64,000 nucleotides of DNA from Bradyrhizobium rifense (lineage in GTDB: Bacteria; Pseudomonadota; Alphaproteobacteria; Rhizobiales; Xanthobacteraceae). The stretch covers positions 113,188-177,187 of the forward strand of contig NZ_VSSS01000061.1 in assembly GCF_008123425.1 (NCBI RefSeq). The letters run 5' to 3'. Positions 26,401-31,529 of this stretch are shown here, piece by piece (position 1 is the stretch's first letter; every line of letters begins with the position of its first letter). A program made the position numbers and the translations under genes. The notes under the pieces are model-generated. The model had not been told where the DNA came from, ran no database searches, and was given only the letters and a program-made list of their open reading frames with translations.

Positions 26401-28051
26401 TCGGCCGGCGCAGATCTACGCTGGCCGTGACATCCTCAACCTCAATCTCATCTCCCAGAACGTCGCTGCCGACGATGTCACCACGATTCAGGCAGGTCGT
26501 GACATTTTGTACAATTACACGGGAGTATCGGCCAATCTGAGCGGCCAAGTCGTGACGCTCGGTGGCCCCGGCCTGCAGATCGCCGGACCAGGCTTCCTCT
26601 CCGTACAAGCTGGTCGCGACCTCGGGCCGTTCCTGCCGGTGACGCGCGACAGCAGCAGCTTCACGCAAGGACAGGAAGGCATCGCCTCGGTCGGCAACGC
26701 CAGTCTCTGGCCGGTCGGCAATCGCTATGTCAGCCAGGGCTCGTCCGGCCTCTACGACACCCAGCTGCTCGGCGCCTTCAGCGCGACCACCAAGAAGCGC
26801 AACGAGAAACTGCCAACCACTGGCGCGGACATCATCACCATGTTCGGTGTTGCCAACGGCATCAACTATGACGGCTATTCGACCTTGAATCCCGCCACCA
26901 AGCAGCCGGTCCTCCATCCCGGTGTGATCGACACCTACATCAATCCCGACAACGCCTCGACCGTTGCGCATAACTACATCAGCGAGCTGAAGGCCTTCCT
27001 CACCCGCATAGGCAAGCTCGCGTCTGCCGACGTCGATGACGCAGCCGCGTGGAGCATCTTCCAGTCTCTGCCGAAGGATCTCCAGCACGTCTTCGCCGAC
27101 CAGGTGTTCTTTGCCGAGCTCAAGGCTGTCGGCCAGGCGCAGACCGGCACGTCGGGCCGCTACCAGCGTGGCTACGAGGCGGTCAATATCATGTTCCCGG
27201 CGGACTTCGGCTACACCCAGAACGCGCTCGGCGGCGGCACCAACGGCGCCAACACGCTGAAGCACACCGGCGATCTCGACCTGCTGCATGCGACGATCCA
27301 GACCAAGCTCGGCGGTGACATCTCGATCTTCGGCCCGGGCGGCACCATCCGCGTCGGCTCGCTGGCGCTCGAGCCGAACAATCTGCTCAAGCCGAATGAT
27401 CTCGGCATCCTCACGCTCGGTGTCGGCGACATCAATACGTTCACCGACGGCAGCGTGCTGGTCAATTCGAGCCGTGTCATGACCCAGCAGGGCGGCGACA
27501 TCCTGATGTGGAGCTCGAATGGCGATCTCGACGCCGGCCGCGGTGCCCAGACCACGCTGTCGTTCCCGCCGTTGCAGGTGGTGTTCGACTCCAACGACTA
27601 TCAGAGCGTCGATCTCGGCGGCCTCGTCAGCGGCGCCGGCATCGCCGTAGTTCAGAGCTCGAAGGTTGCGAAGAAGTCCAACGCCTTCCTGCTCGCGCCG
27701 CGCGGCACCGTCGACGCCGGCGAGGCCGGCATCCGGGTGTCCGGCAATCTGGTCATTGCGGCGGTGCAGGTGGTCAACGCCGGCAATATCCAGGTCGGCG
27801 GCACCACGACCGGTGTTCCGACCGTCACGGCGCCGAACATCGGCGCGCTCAGCGCGGCCTCGAACACGGCCGGCGCTGCCGCCAAATCAGCGGAGCCGCC
27901 GACGGCTTCGGGCAACAACGACCGCGCCTCCGTCTTCATCGTCGAGGTGGTGGGCTATGGCGGCGGCGACAATGGCGGTCAGGACAACAACTCGTCTTCC
28001 GGCAACGGACAGGGGACCAAGTCCGACGACCAGGAGCGCAAGCAGCCGTAA
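14456..28051 (+). CDS. Giant filamentous hemagglutinin-like adhesin (TpsA)
   Basis: About 4,531 residues from GTG 14456 (GGAG at 14443-14446; GTG 14447 and ATG 14468 are alternatives). The N-terminus has a long signal peptide (IRAALLTSTAILPWMASHQTQA) and an Ala-rich helical stretch (about 45-105). The TPS secretion domain is at about 120-300, with the family signature INRNGIIFGAGAQVNVHALV (classical form NPNGI). The body is a repetitive beta-helix of short G/S/T/N-rich strands, with a 101-residue tandem duplication at 23246-23815. The C-terminal 700 residues carry repeated AGRDI/AGRDL motifs. They end in the region found in FHA-type proteins annotated with DUF3739, followed by a Gly/Asn/Lys-rich tail. 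It is probably exported by the TpsB at 5825 and used in attachment or biofilm. No C-terminal toxin domain is evident. Confidence 0.92.
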   Translation: MNTDMSPSAFSLRWRRIRAALLTSTAILPWMASHQTQARELVATGSSVAPATAAQLAAGMAAMQATAAGAQAQTSLARAAAALAAARQAQQDAAAAAAQAVKSTVNGVVTNGLMPLGGVKDVTGQNACGDSCSSLQLNTPTSWQNANTTFTQTVKNGQYTVDITQTQSKAILNWETFNIGRNTSVKFEQQSADWTVLNRVTDPTGSPTQILGQMSALGGVYVINRNGIIFGAGAQVNVHALVASSLDVGALGLTQSARDQFFLGTGINGTNAFSVATTRPPQLAGTPNDGGYAAENNSWGDVKVNAGASITASTVDLDSPGFVYLFGRNVSNAGTLTAPAGEVALVAARTIDLVSGGYWKLPSNVLPSGVTYRGTDFSITQFASQYTQDPGDGTGGTPLGSTAPGTGIITNDGVINTPRGITQMNGDRITIGQGGVISADTGITRNSMVLLRAATSVDLEGTISSIPYDDPLTTSLPQGGSAGSNVQSFTPAYVELSAQGSVTVSSSGLVSAPSASVVMRAVDLGPNVNAQALYNNSAQHVFFASGSQQGSLGSSLPGSQRVLLEPGATIDVAGLQNVELPASYNFIPFVPRGNEFADMPLQRNGALYGQTLYIDIRASGTRSDGTTWVGTPVADASGTILGYGRSLQQLMTTGGSVSLQTDLLGTDVSTPGRSVITQAGSVINVAGGNVTFLPGTVSTTKLLGADGRMYSMENADPNRVYLGIAGRFTVNHSRWGVTETWSTATQIQVPGYTEGHDAGGVTITTVIPQLAGQMYFGSVAGERQIAFGLKPSVTGGVTNTQAKGDEMPSQGYFSLTTPGSVVIGTSADLPTGSLATTGQIAAIPGASNPPQFATAIQGPDFTTTSQYQTVLSASILSGYGLSLLNVNANDLLVTHDSGNGGVADASSTPDLALAAGGKFSATAGTAVSIAGKISAAGGQINLLTDAYAAQKNFGGTWFAPATTASGKSDIFVSGVLDVSGRWVNDTRRSGLDAGGPAYTDGGSISIATNKSSNSGTDTTGSILLAQGSTLDASSGGYISSTGFAKTVSTGVMAGRGGSISLQLYQGYDYVVQQSGSPEQPTKGNVAQLQLDGTLRAYGFQTNGTLTLGAAKTITIDSTAHADANSGIVTSTLGGGLTATTLAASRLTDGGFSSYLIQSAPDGWTGTSATITVAAGTNLTLQQKNLSSLADYSKLGTGNKVASTAATAMLPDDQRKSVDLTLKSDDILVDTGAAIVTDPQAKVSFGGIPAITDSTPTRERAAQTVLIRGSVIDHAGTVTVNAQRTWLGSQAKIDVSGTFVANSNYGTSNGAKTSGTVLGGGAFIVEAANPVAVTAQAGTYVSGLVPAGSSVVAETGAVVDVSGYATTIQALDSAGKSAPSQSWSDAGSVQIDAAGFVWGGTFKALGGRLADGTQVLGADGKTPVANGGTIVLGGGAMLLQQDSTNVTAALSNVVSGGAATLANIAANSGSLVGQLRPAGDATSTLFAAVDKLDAFENVFLYSGTAPNGAGRIFTGLSGNTYGIAAPSLSALKIAGSVNWTSGDGLSRLYVAASTIASTTPGSTVTLAAPYMSLTGGGGGASTSNSSINLGFERGKAGGPDHIIAQTIDIEGADFAGFNDIEFKSLGDIRLSTPKVADGLGADAPRFTGKLQAAGANLLLDAQRIYPVSAVDFTIQTTGSVTFQATAGGGSAVPLSAGGSLSVFATTIDQGGNLFAPLGKIALGDDGTLSGIKTSSVTLEPGSLTSVTLADTVVPYGETVDGVNWYYNASLHPLQAASSTGEPVLPSKGLVLNGNNVAVKQGSTIDTRGGGDLQAMEWIQGKGGSRDTLATTPSGQTVYALVPSYNDPIAAYDIHFATSRSLDGGQTVKAGDAYPLAGQQIYLDGSTGVPAGTYTLYPGHYATLPGAVRVVDYGNNLGRNLPSGTTLPDGTVLVSGHYTQSARPGAYSSGSELFAIQSSSVWRQYSEYSFSTANSYFTDKANHDGVAIPRLPVDAGRIAVVAQQTLLLGATELSAPAAGGRGGELDISSDKLAVLSSSVNQQPYAAAGYVVVASDQLASFESVLIGGLRSDTSKGTQITGTASELVVDTPDGLVVPEIMLVTQPGTTQQTVSSSFQVNVSGNWLDGTTQFSANAPKGTGTISIATGSVITTSGIVHSGAGRNFYVASNPSSTTAQQVAAALGGTLDSTGTVITGADINKLPVSVPGAGYSNGSPSSAAVLSSYSTPGLGALFVASQDSTVSVAGPSGSPLTIQFTTLASSNNPVRSADGSSGPAAITLPGGNVGHVEIEAGAHITTNSLFMQATATTNNIILNKPVAGNPNVPAATITANQGKIVGRTIGIGASSNDSVTLSQTNLAQLGGVKNLTLAAISGDITFHGSDLIQATMQSLTLDARAVTGIGGNTRIEIGGTVNLLNSSGTTGTSARAGLTGTLGIAAADIVFGGGTQTIAGFSQVNLTAGDKVLFSGQGGLTLGTGSDVVGLQMVTPLVSVGGNTSKGGGSFVLATAGVVNIGDVANASARTSAPADSGDTGGSLMIRGGSVSLGGFVDAENNQHTGNVIQAQAGSITLEATTGDVTLDNNAYVSARGYAKTLVDTVTYLPGGKVVLKADAGNVLTRDASVIDVAQPDGGAGYGGQIQILATTGRASVFGTIYGKGGDGLGGSFLIDTNSLQVDSSQPFTKQVMLDPLADKLLVGGFTGAMDIHTRTGNLILSQGHTLKANSITLTADDPTWTSDDLSAAFGRVIIAGTLDASGYAGKTADGTGQAGGQVRLYGANEVTLDTTGLIDASTAHSDERGGDVTIGISWNANTNGGIYLNQGSVIDVHGGTKGGLSGGTVLLRAPNDGNNDVNIAPISTRIIGARDVTIESFVSFSTNGQGGIDASGLGWNGILDPGGQVTTTSFRINSVYVPPGTGGSYSGVPDVIFSSPATATTGLKSITIAPTSSLYHLDPNTSGTFVIEAPAGGTAATGTVTTDANGVPTLSITNPGSGFAGAPATVRFYKDGVLLASYQTTSSDFASTQFTSAGQAAGTAVMGLKSISIATSSSWYHLDPNVSGTVVIDAPNGGIAATGTVTTDANGVPTFTITNAGSGFTGAPATISFYRDGKLVLTGHMSASDFASSMMTVVGINVTNAGTGYAGAATATFSGGGSGSTQAGAVNADMGTSTATGSGAFANVTLQQYTQGTFTYATATDFKSYGFGAAVDRLVKPLADQLGTSVVHLRPGVDLVNPSTTINGGNITIASSWNLAAGTALNLQTGQRSSGQTFQYFDPTTSYVDFVYRYLANYGTAASPYYAAEAGALTLRAVNNINVNASISDGFFQFANYRDSSYQSDLTAYLGGNSRSIDGSGATAAYQLNGYKTLPFAPYNPTANGVSPSSLDLSGADLFPHSLNVCVSHCGPDTASDVTTTITNPGSWTYRLTADADTASANPNAMQSLDSVNGRNAGDVVLNGHVTSTFNAQSTNFTVNLATMVRTGTGDITIEAARDVSLADTVAPGTIYAAGVNTAPYANPYDASGKVVDPDGFLEPQVLKYGPQSTTAVVNVATVYGPPTAAAFPTQGGDVSVTAQRDIKGRRDVTTTQSIFGTTRTTLWNAYYTPWLMADAGVGQSATSALVGAGVFAPTDQGIASQTAWWIQYGSFHDGIISAGGNVAVTAGRDLIDVSVSLPTTGRVSGGLASLTSGTISTPQTHLYDSGNMQVRAGRNLLGGSYYEGSGHASILVNGVVDQNGTVTTSKLVNGAPITLPNYTLLAVDTGQINMVSGGSMAIGGVVNPAELHQQNGTQANPDPSKAAAFILMNTYGPDSGVSLTAITGNLNLAMPQTYALTTSAAWKSGVTYPASFTAVAAAGDITTNGLVTNNPQLTPAMPGIVLTGSEGGKFELLAQGSIDLTGGFVMSGTNTTAPAISAGQSLLDAAFDPYQPNNGMTGAFSSPILAHRDDHDTNPARIYAVTGDISAIATTTTNVTRPAGKIVSAAPTSYTRVELNRPAQIYAGRDILNLNLISQNVAADDVTTIQAGRDILYNYTGVSANLSGQVVTLGGPGLQIAGPGFLSVQAGRDLGPFLPVTRDSSSFTQGQEGIASVGNASLWPVGNRYVSQGSSGLYDTQLLGAFSATTKKRNEKLPTTGADIITMFGVANGINYDGYSTLNPATKQPVLHPGVIDTYINPDNASTVAHNYISELKAFLTRIGKLASADVDDAAAWSIFQSLPKDLQHVFADQVFFAELKAVGQAQTGTSGRYQRGYEAVNIMFPADFGYTQNALGGGTNGANTLKHTGDLDLLHATIQTKLGGDISIFGPGGTIRVGSLALEPNNLLKPNDLGILTLGVGDINTFTDGSVLVNSSRVMTQQGGDILMWSSNGDLDAGRGAQTTLSFPPLQVVFDSNDYQSVDLGGLVSGAGIAVVQSSKVAKKSNAFLLAPRGTVDAGEAGIRVSGNLVIAAVQVVNAGNIQVGGTTTGVPTVTAPNIGALSAASNTAGAAAKSAEPPTASGNNDRASVFIVEVVGYGGGDNGGQDNNSSSGNGQGTKSDDQERKQP
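23246..23815 (+). repeat. Tandem 101-residue duplication inside the adhesin gene
   Basis: Two consecutive copies begin GLKSITIAPTSSLYHLDPN (23246) and GLKSISIATSSSWYHLDPN (23549). The offset is 303 bases, exactly 101 codons. Both continue with a GTVTTDANGVPT segment, an ITN-x-GSGF-x-GAPAT segment and an SDFAS end. A third, partial ITNAGSGF-like unit follows at about 23828. The copies differ at many positions, so the duplication is not recent. Confidence 0.85.
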
Positions 28052-28091
28052 GGCGGGCTTGCGCGATACAACAGGGGCCGGGGGGACCACG

Positions 28092-29078
28092 ATGACCGAC
28101 ATCCACGCCATCATCCTGACGCTGGATGAGGAGAAGCACATCGCGCGCTGCATCGAGAGCATCCGCGCCCAATGCAAAAGCATCCTCGTCGTCGATTCCG
28201 GCTCGAAGGACCGCACAAGGGAGATCGCGGCGGGCCTCGGCGCGGAGGTGATCGAAAATCCCTGGATCAACTACGCGACCCAGACCAACAAGGCGATCGC
28301 GGCCAGCGCCGGCAAGACCGGCTGGCTGATGCGCATCGATGCCGACGAATATCTCACGCCGGAATCGGCGGCCGGCCTGCACGATCTGCTCGACCGGCAG
28401 CCGCACGACGTCGGTGGCGTCGTCGTCCGCCGCCAGATCGTGTTTCTCGGCCGCCGCATCAAATGGGGCGCGATCGAGCCGAGCTGGCAGCTGCGTCTCT
28501 GGCGCGCCGGGCAGGGCTCCTGCGAGCAGCGCTGGATGGACGAGCACATCATCGTCACCGGTAAAGTGGTGCGATCCACCATCGATCTCGTCGACGAGAA
28601 CCTCAACTCGCTCGACTGGTGGACCGGCAAGCACAATCGCTATGCCTCACGCGAGGTGATCGACATCCTCGCCTCGCGCGGCCTGCTCGGCGAGAACATG
28701 GACATCCAGCGCCACAGCGCATCCTGGCAGGCCAAGCTCAAGCGCTTCGTCAAGGAGCGGATCTACGAAAAATTGCCCGGCGGCGTGCGGCCAGTGTTCT
28801 TTTTCCTCTACCGCTACGTCGCACGGCTCGGCTTCCTCGACGGCAAGCAAGGCTACTATTTCCACATCCTCCAGGGTTTTTGGTACCGCACCCTGGTCGA
28901 TGCCAAGCTGGACGAGATCATGGCGCTGGCCAAGCGGCGGGGGATTCCGGTGAGCGAGGCGGTAAGGCTTGCGACGGGGTTCGATCCGAATGTTGCAGTT
29001 CCGGCGCTGGTGCAACAGCCGGCGCGGCCCGTTGTGCCAGAGATCGAGCGCAGCCGCGAGCGCGCCATCGCGCACTAG
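28092..29078 (+). CDS. Glycosyltransferase family 2
   Basis: A 328-residue enzyme from ATG 28092; the frame is open upstream only as a shadow of the adhesin gene. The GT-A fold signatures are near the N-terminus: AIILTLDEEKHIARCIESI, VVDSGSKDRTREIA and the metal-binding DADEY (about residue 85). The C-terminal half (YEKLPGGVRPVFFFLYRYVA) resembles the membrane-associated part of WaaE/KdtX-like enzymes, which add glucose to lipopolysaccharide core or EPS. It starts 40 bases after the adhesin stop but belongs functionally with the EPS genes. Donor and acceptor are unknown. Confidence 0.85.
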   Translation: MTDIHAIILTLDEEKHIARCIESIRAQCKSILVVDSGSKDRTREIAAGLGAEVIENPWINYATQTNKAIAASAGKTGWLMRIDADEYLTPESAAGLHDLLDRQPHDVGGVVVRRQIVFLGRRIKWGAIEPSWQLRLWRAGQGSCEQRWMDEHIIVTGKVVRSTIDLVDENLNSLDWWTGKHNRYASREVIDILASRGLLGENMDIQRHSASWQAKLKRFVKERIYEKLPGGVRPVFFFLYRYVARLGFLDGKQGYYFHILQGFWYRTLVDAKLDEIMALAKRRGIPVSEAVRLATGFDPNVAVPALVQQPARPVVPEIERSRERAIAH

Positions 29079-29216
29079 CCGCGGACAAGTTCGTCTGGAA
29101 TTGCCCTTACGAGCGGCGAAAGCCGATCAATCGTCGACAATCTGATGATGGCACGCGCAACGTGCGGCGGAGTCGTGCACGGTCACATCATGCACAGGTG
29201 ATCGCGAGTCAAAGCT

Positions 29217-29245
29217 GTGCCGCGTCCGTCATCCGGACGCGGCAC
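29217..29245. terminator. Strong hairpin between convergent genes
   Basis: A perfect 12-base stem GTGCCGCGTCCG / CGGACGCGGCAC with a 5-base loop lies between the ends of the GT2 gene (+) and the epimerase gene (-). There is no T-run on either side, so it may act with Rho or as a 3-prime stabiliser rather than as a classical terminator. It lies 29 bases from the epimerase stop. Confidence 0.55.
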
Positions 29246-29273
29246 GAGTCAACACCAACCCGTTTGACGGCTC

Positions 29274-30296
29274 TTATTCGGCGGCCTCGATTTCCGGCTG
29301 GCGGATCGCGGGCTTCGGCGCTTCCTTGGGACGCTGCGTCTTCTGCACCTGCAGGTCGATCCAGGCGTAGGTCTTGGCGAGGCCGCTCGCGAGCGGCTGC
29401 GACGGACGCCAAGCCAGCTTCTCGAAGATCAGCTTGTTGTTCGAGTTGCGGCCGCGCACGCCGAGCGGGCCGGGGATGTGCCGCGGGGTGATCGTCTTGC
29501 CGGCGATGTCGGCTGCGATCGCCGCGAGGCGGTTGATTGAGACCATTTCCTCGGAGCCGATGTTGACCGGGCCCGCCCAGTCCGACCGCATGAAGCGGAT
29601 GGTGCCTTCCAGGCATTCGTCGATATAGAGGAACGAGCGGGTCTGCTCGCCGTCGCCCCAGATCTCGATCTCGCCGGGATTGCCGGCTTGAGCGACTTTG
29701 CGGCAGATCGCCGCCGGCGCCTTTTCCTTGCCGTCGTTCCAGGCGCCTTCGGGCCCGAAGATGTTGTGATAGCGCGCGACGCGGACCTCGAAGCCGTGAT
29801 TGCGTGCATAGGCGGCATAGAGGCGCTCGCTGAACAGCTTCTCCCAGCCGTACTCGCTGTCCGGGGCTGCCGGATAGGCATCGCTCTCGGCGAGGCCGGC
29901 GTTCTCGGCCTCGAGCTGGCGGTATTCCGGATAGATGCAGGCCGACGACGAGTAGAAAATGCGAAAACTGTTGCGGCGGCGGCAGGCCTCGAGGATGTTG
30001 AGGTTGATCTGCGCCGAATTGTGCATCACCGAGGCGTCGTTCTCGCCGGTGAAGATGTAGCCCGCGCCGCCCATGTCGGCGGCGAGCTGGTAGACCTCGT
30101 CAAAGCGCGTATCGACGGCCTCGTGGCAGACCGCGAGATCCCGGAGATCGCCGACGATGAAATCGTCGGCCTGGGTCGGGCTGAAGCGGGGATATTTGAG
30201 GTCCACGCCGCGGACCCAGAAACCTTCCGCCTTCAGGCGCTTGACCAGATGGGACCCGATGAATCCGCCTGCGCCGCAGACCAATGCCTTCTTCAT
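29274..30296 (-). CDS. GDP-mannose 3,5-epimerase-like nucleotide-sugar epimerase
   Basis: 340 residues from ATG 30296, with AGGAG just upstream. It is an extended SDR with the NAD motif GAGGFIGSH at about 8-16 and the catalytic YGWEK pattern near 165. Several segments closely follow plant GDP-mannose 3,5-epimerase: LAADMGGAGYIFTGEN, SSSACIYPEYRQLE, RYHNIFGPEGAW, KEKAPAAICRK, WGDGEQTRSFLYIDEC, PVNIGSEEMVSIN and GRNSNNKL. That enzyme converts GDP-D-mannose to GDP-L-galactose or GDP-L-gulose, so the EPS may contain one of these sugars. The start overlaps the stop of the GT4 gene by two bases (ATGA). The family is secure; the product is inferred from plant homologues. Confidence 0.85.
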   Translation of the reverse strand: MKKALVCGAGGFIGSHLVKRLKAEGFWVRGVDLKYPRFSPTQADDFIVGDLRDLAVCHEAVDTRFDEVYQLAADMGGAGYIFTGENDASVMHNSAQINLNILEACRRRNSFRIFYSSSACIYPEYRQLEAENAGLAESDAYPAAPDSEYGWEKLFSERLYAAYARNHGFEVRVARYHNIFGPEGAWNDGKEKAPAAICRKVAQAGNPGEIEIWGDGEQTRSFLYIDECLEGTIRFMRSDWAGPVNIGSEEMVSINRLAAIAADIAGKTITPRHIPGPLGVRGRNSNNKLIFEKLAWRPSQPLASGLAKTYAWIDLQVQKTQRPKEAPKPAIRQPEIEAAE

Positions 30297-31438
30297 ACGC
30301 TGCTCCTGACTAAACGTAGTTTCTTTGCTGACGATCCGTTCTCGATCGCAGCGAAATCTTCGAGTAACCGCGCGCATCGGTCGCTGTCGCCGACGTCGAC
30401 GTGGAAATACGAGCTCGACTTGCGCTCGTCGCAGAGTAGGTGAACGTCGGAAGCCGTCGGGCCGATGAACATCACCGGCAGATCGGAATCGACGCAGGCA
30501 TAGACCTTGGACGGCAGCACGTAGCCGACGAATGCGTTCTTCAAGGTGATGAGATGCGCGTCGGGCGTCCGGAGCAGCGATGCGAGCTGATCGAGCGGCA
30601 CGAGATCCGTGCGAATGTAGGGGACCCCGGCCTTGTCGAACGCTTCGGCGACGGTGGCCGCACCCTTTCCGATGGCGTTGAGCCAGAGCAGGACCGTTCC
30701 GGATCCGTTTTTGTAATGCGCGATGTAGGCGTCGACGAATGTCGTCGTGTCGTGCGCGATGCCCCAATTGCCGGAATACAGCAGCAGAAACTTGCCCTCA
30801 GCCTGTGGCGGACGGGCGAGCGGGGGCGTGTTGGGGCCGATCGCGATCGGGGAGGGATCGCGCTTCAGCACGATGCGCTCCATGGTCACCCCGATCTCGT
30901 TCAGCCGCATCGCCTGGTCGTGTCCGAGCACCTCGAAGGTGTGGAGCCGCCGGCGCCAGAACAAAGTGAGGGTAAGGACGAATTTCAGGAACAGGCTGGG
31001 GCTGCCGCGTTCAGCGATCGCGCATTCGGGATGGAAATCGGTGATGCGATAGATCAGCCGCTTGCGCAGCAGCAAATTCGCCGGCGCGATCCAGTGCAGG
31101 AACAGCGGCGGGCTTCCGGTGAACAGGACCGTATCCGCCTTGCGAATGAAGGGTAGCGCGGCCCGCATCAGCTTGGTGTTGGTCGTGATGGTCCAGCGAA
31201 TGCGCGCCGAGGTCCTGGCCTTGTCGTAGGCGGGGACCGGAACCTTGACGATCTCGAGCGCGCCGCGCTCGAAGTGCTCGATCGAGCTTTCGGCTTGCCC
31301 CGAGGTGAGCCCGACCAGCGTGACGTGAAGGCCGCGGTCGCGTGCGAGCTCACGGGCGAACAGTACGGAATATTGTCCCACCGCGCCGAAATCAGGCGGG
31401 AGCCAATCGCAGATGTAGACGAGACGGGAACCGGACAT
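30293..31438 (-). CDS. Glycosyltransferase family 4-like
   Basis: A 381-residue GT-B-fold protein. The N-terminal domain contains YICDWLPPDFGAVGQYSVLF and FTGSPPLFLHWIAP. The C-terminal domain contains LLLYSGNWGIAHDTTTFVDA and the loop YVLPSKVYACVDSDLPVMFI. This is the WbuB-like layout of enzymes that retain the anomeric configuration. The usual E-x7-E pair is not obvious, so activity is less certain than for the GT4 at 36446. It overlaps the epimerase start and so forms a two-gene unit with it. A conserved regulatory-looking motif lies 15 bases upstream (31453-31479). Confidence 0.78.
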   Translation of the reverse strand: MSGSRLVYICDWLPPDFGAVGQYSVLFARELARDRGLHVTLVGLTSGQAESSIEHFERGALEIVKVPVPAYDKARTSARIRWTITTNTKLMRAALPFIRKADTVLFTGSPPLFLHWIAPANLLLRKRLIYRITDFHPECAIAERGSPSLFLKFVLTLTLFWRRRLHTFEVLGHDQAMRLNEIGVTMERIVLKRDPSPIAIGPNTPPLARPPQAEGKFLLLYSGNWGIAHDTTTFVDAYIAHYKNGSGTVLLWLNAIGKGAATVAEAFDKAGVPYIRTDLVPLDQLASLLRTPDAHLITLKNAFVGYVLPSKVYACVDSDLPVMFIGPTASDVHLLCDERKSSSYFHVDVGDSDRCARLLEDFAAIENGSSAKKLRLVRSSV

Positions 31439-31452
31439 GATGATATGTTTCG

Positions 31453-31479
31453 TGTAACGTTATGATACTAACATGTCGC
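31453..31479. promoter_or_regulatory. EPS-locus bipartite motif, copy 1
   Basis: TGTAACGTTA-N7-AACATGTCGC on the plus strand, immediately upstream of the minus-strand GT4 gene (start 31438). All 20 fixed bases recur at 40846-40871 with a 6-base spacer. TAACGTTA and ACATGT are each self-complementary, as expected for dimer contacts. It sits in the position of an operator overlapping the promoter or leader. Confidence 0.55.
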
Positions 31480-31529
31480 TGTGACGACACGTGAAGCTTC
31501 GCGGACGGCGGCGACCTCATGCGCCCGGT

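Noticed and set aside
14456..28051. Contact-dependent inhibition (CdiA) interpretation of the giant exoprotein
   Set aside because: There is no VENN-type motif, no C-terminal toxin domain and no small immunity gene after the stop; the C-terminus is of the FHA/DUF3739 type.
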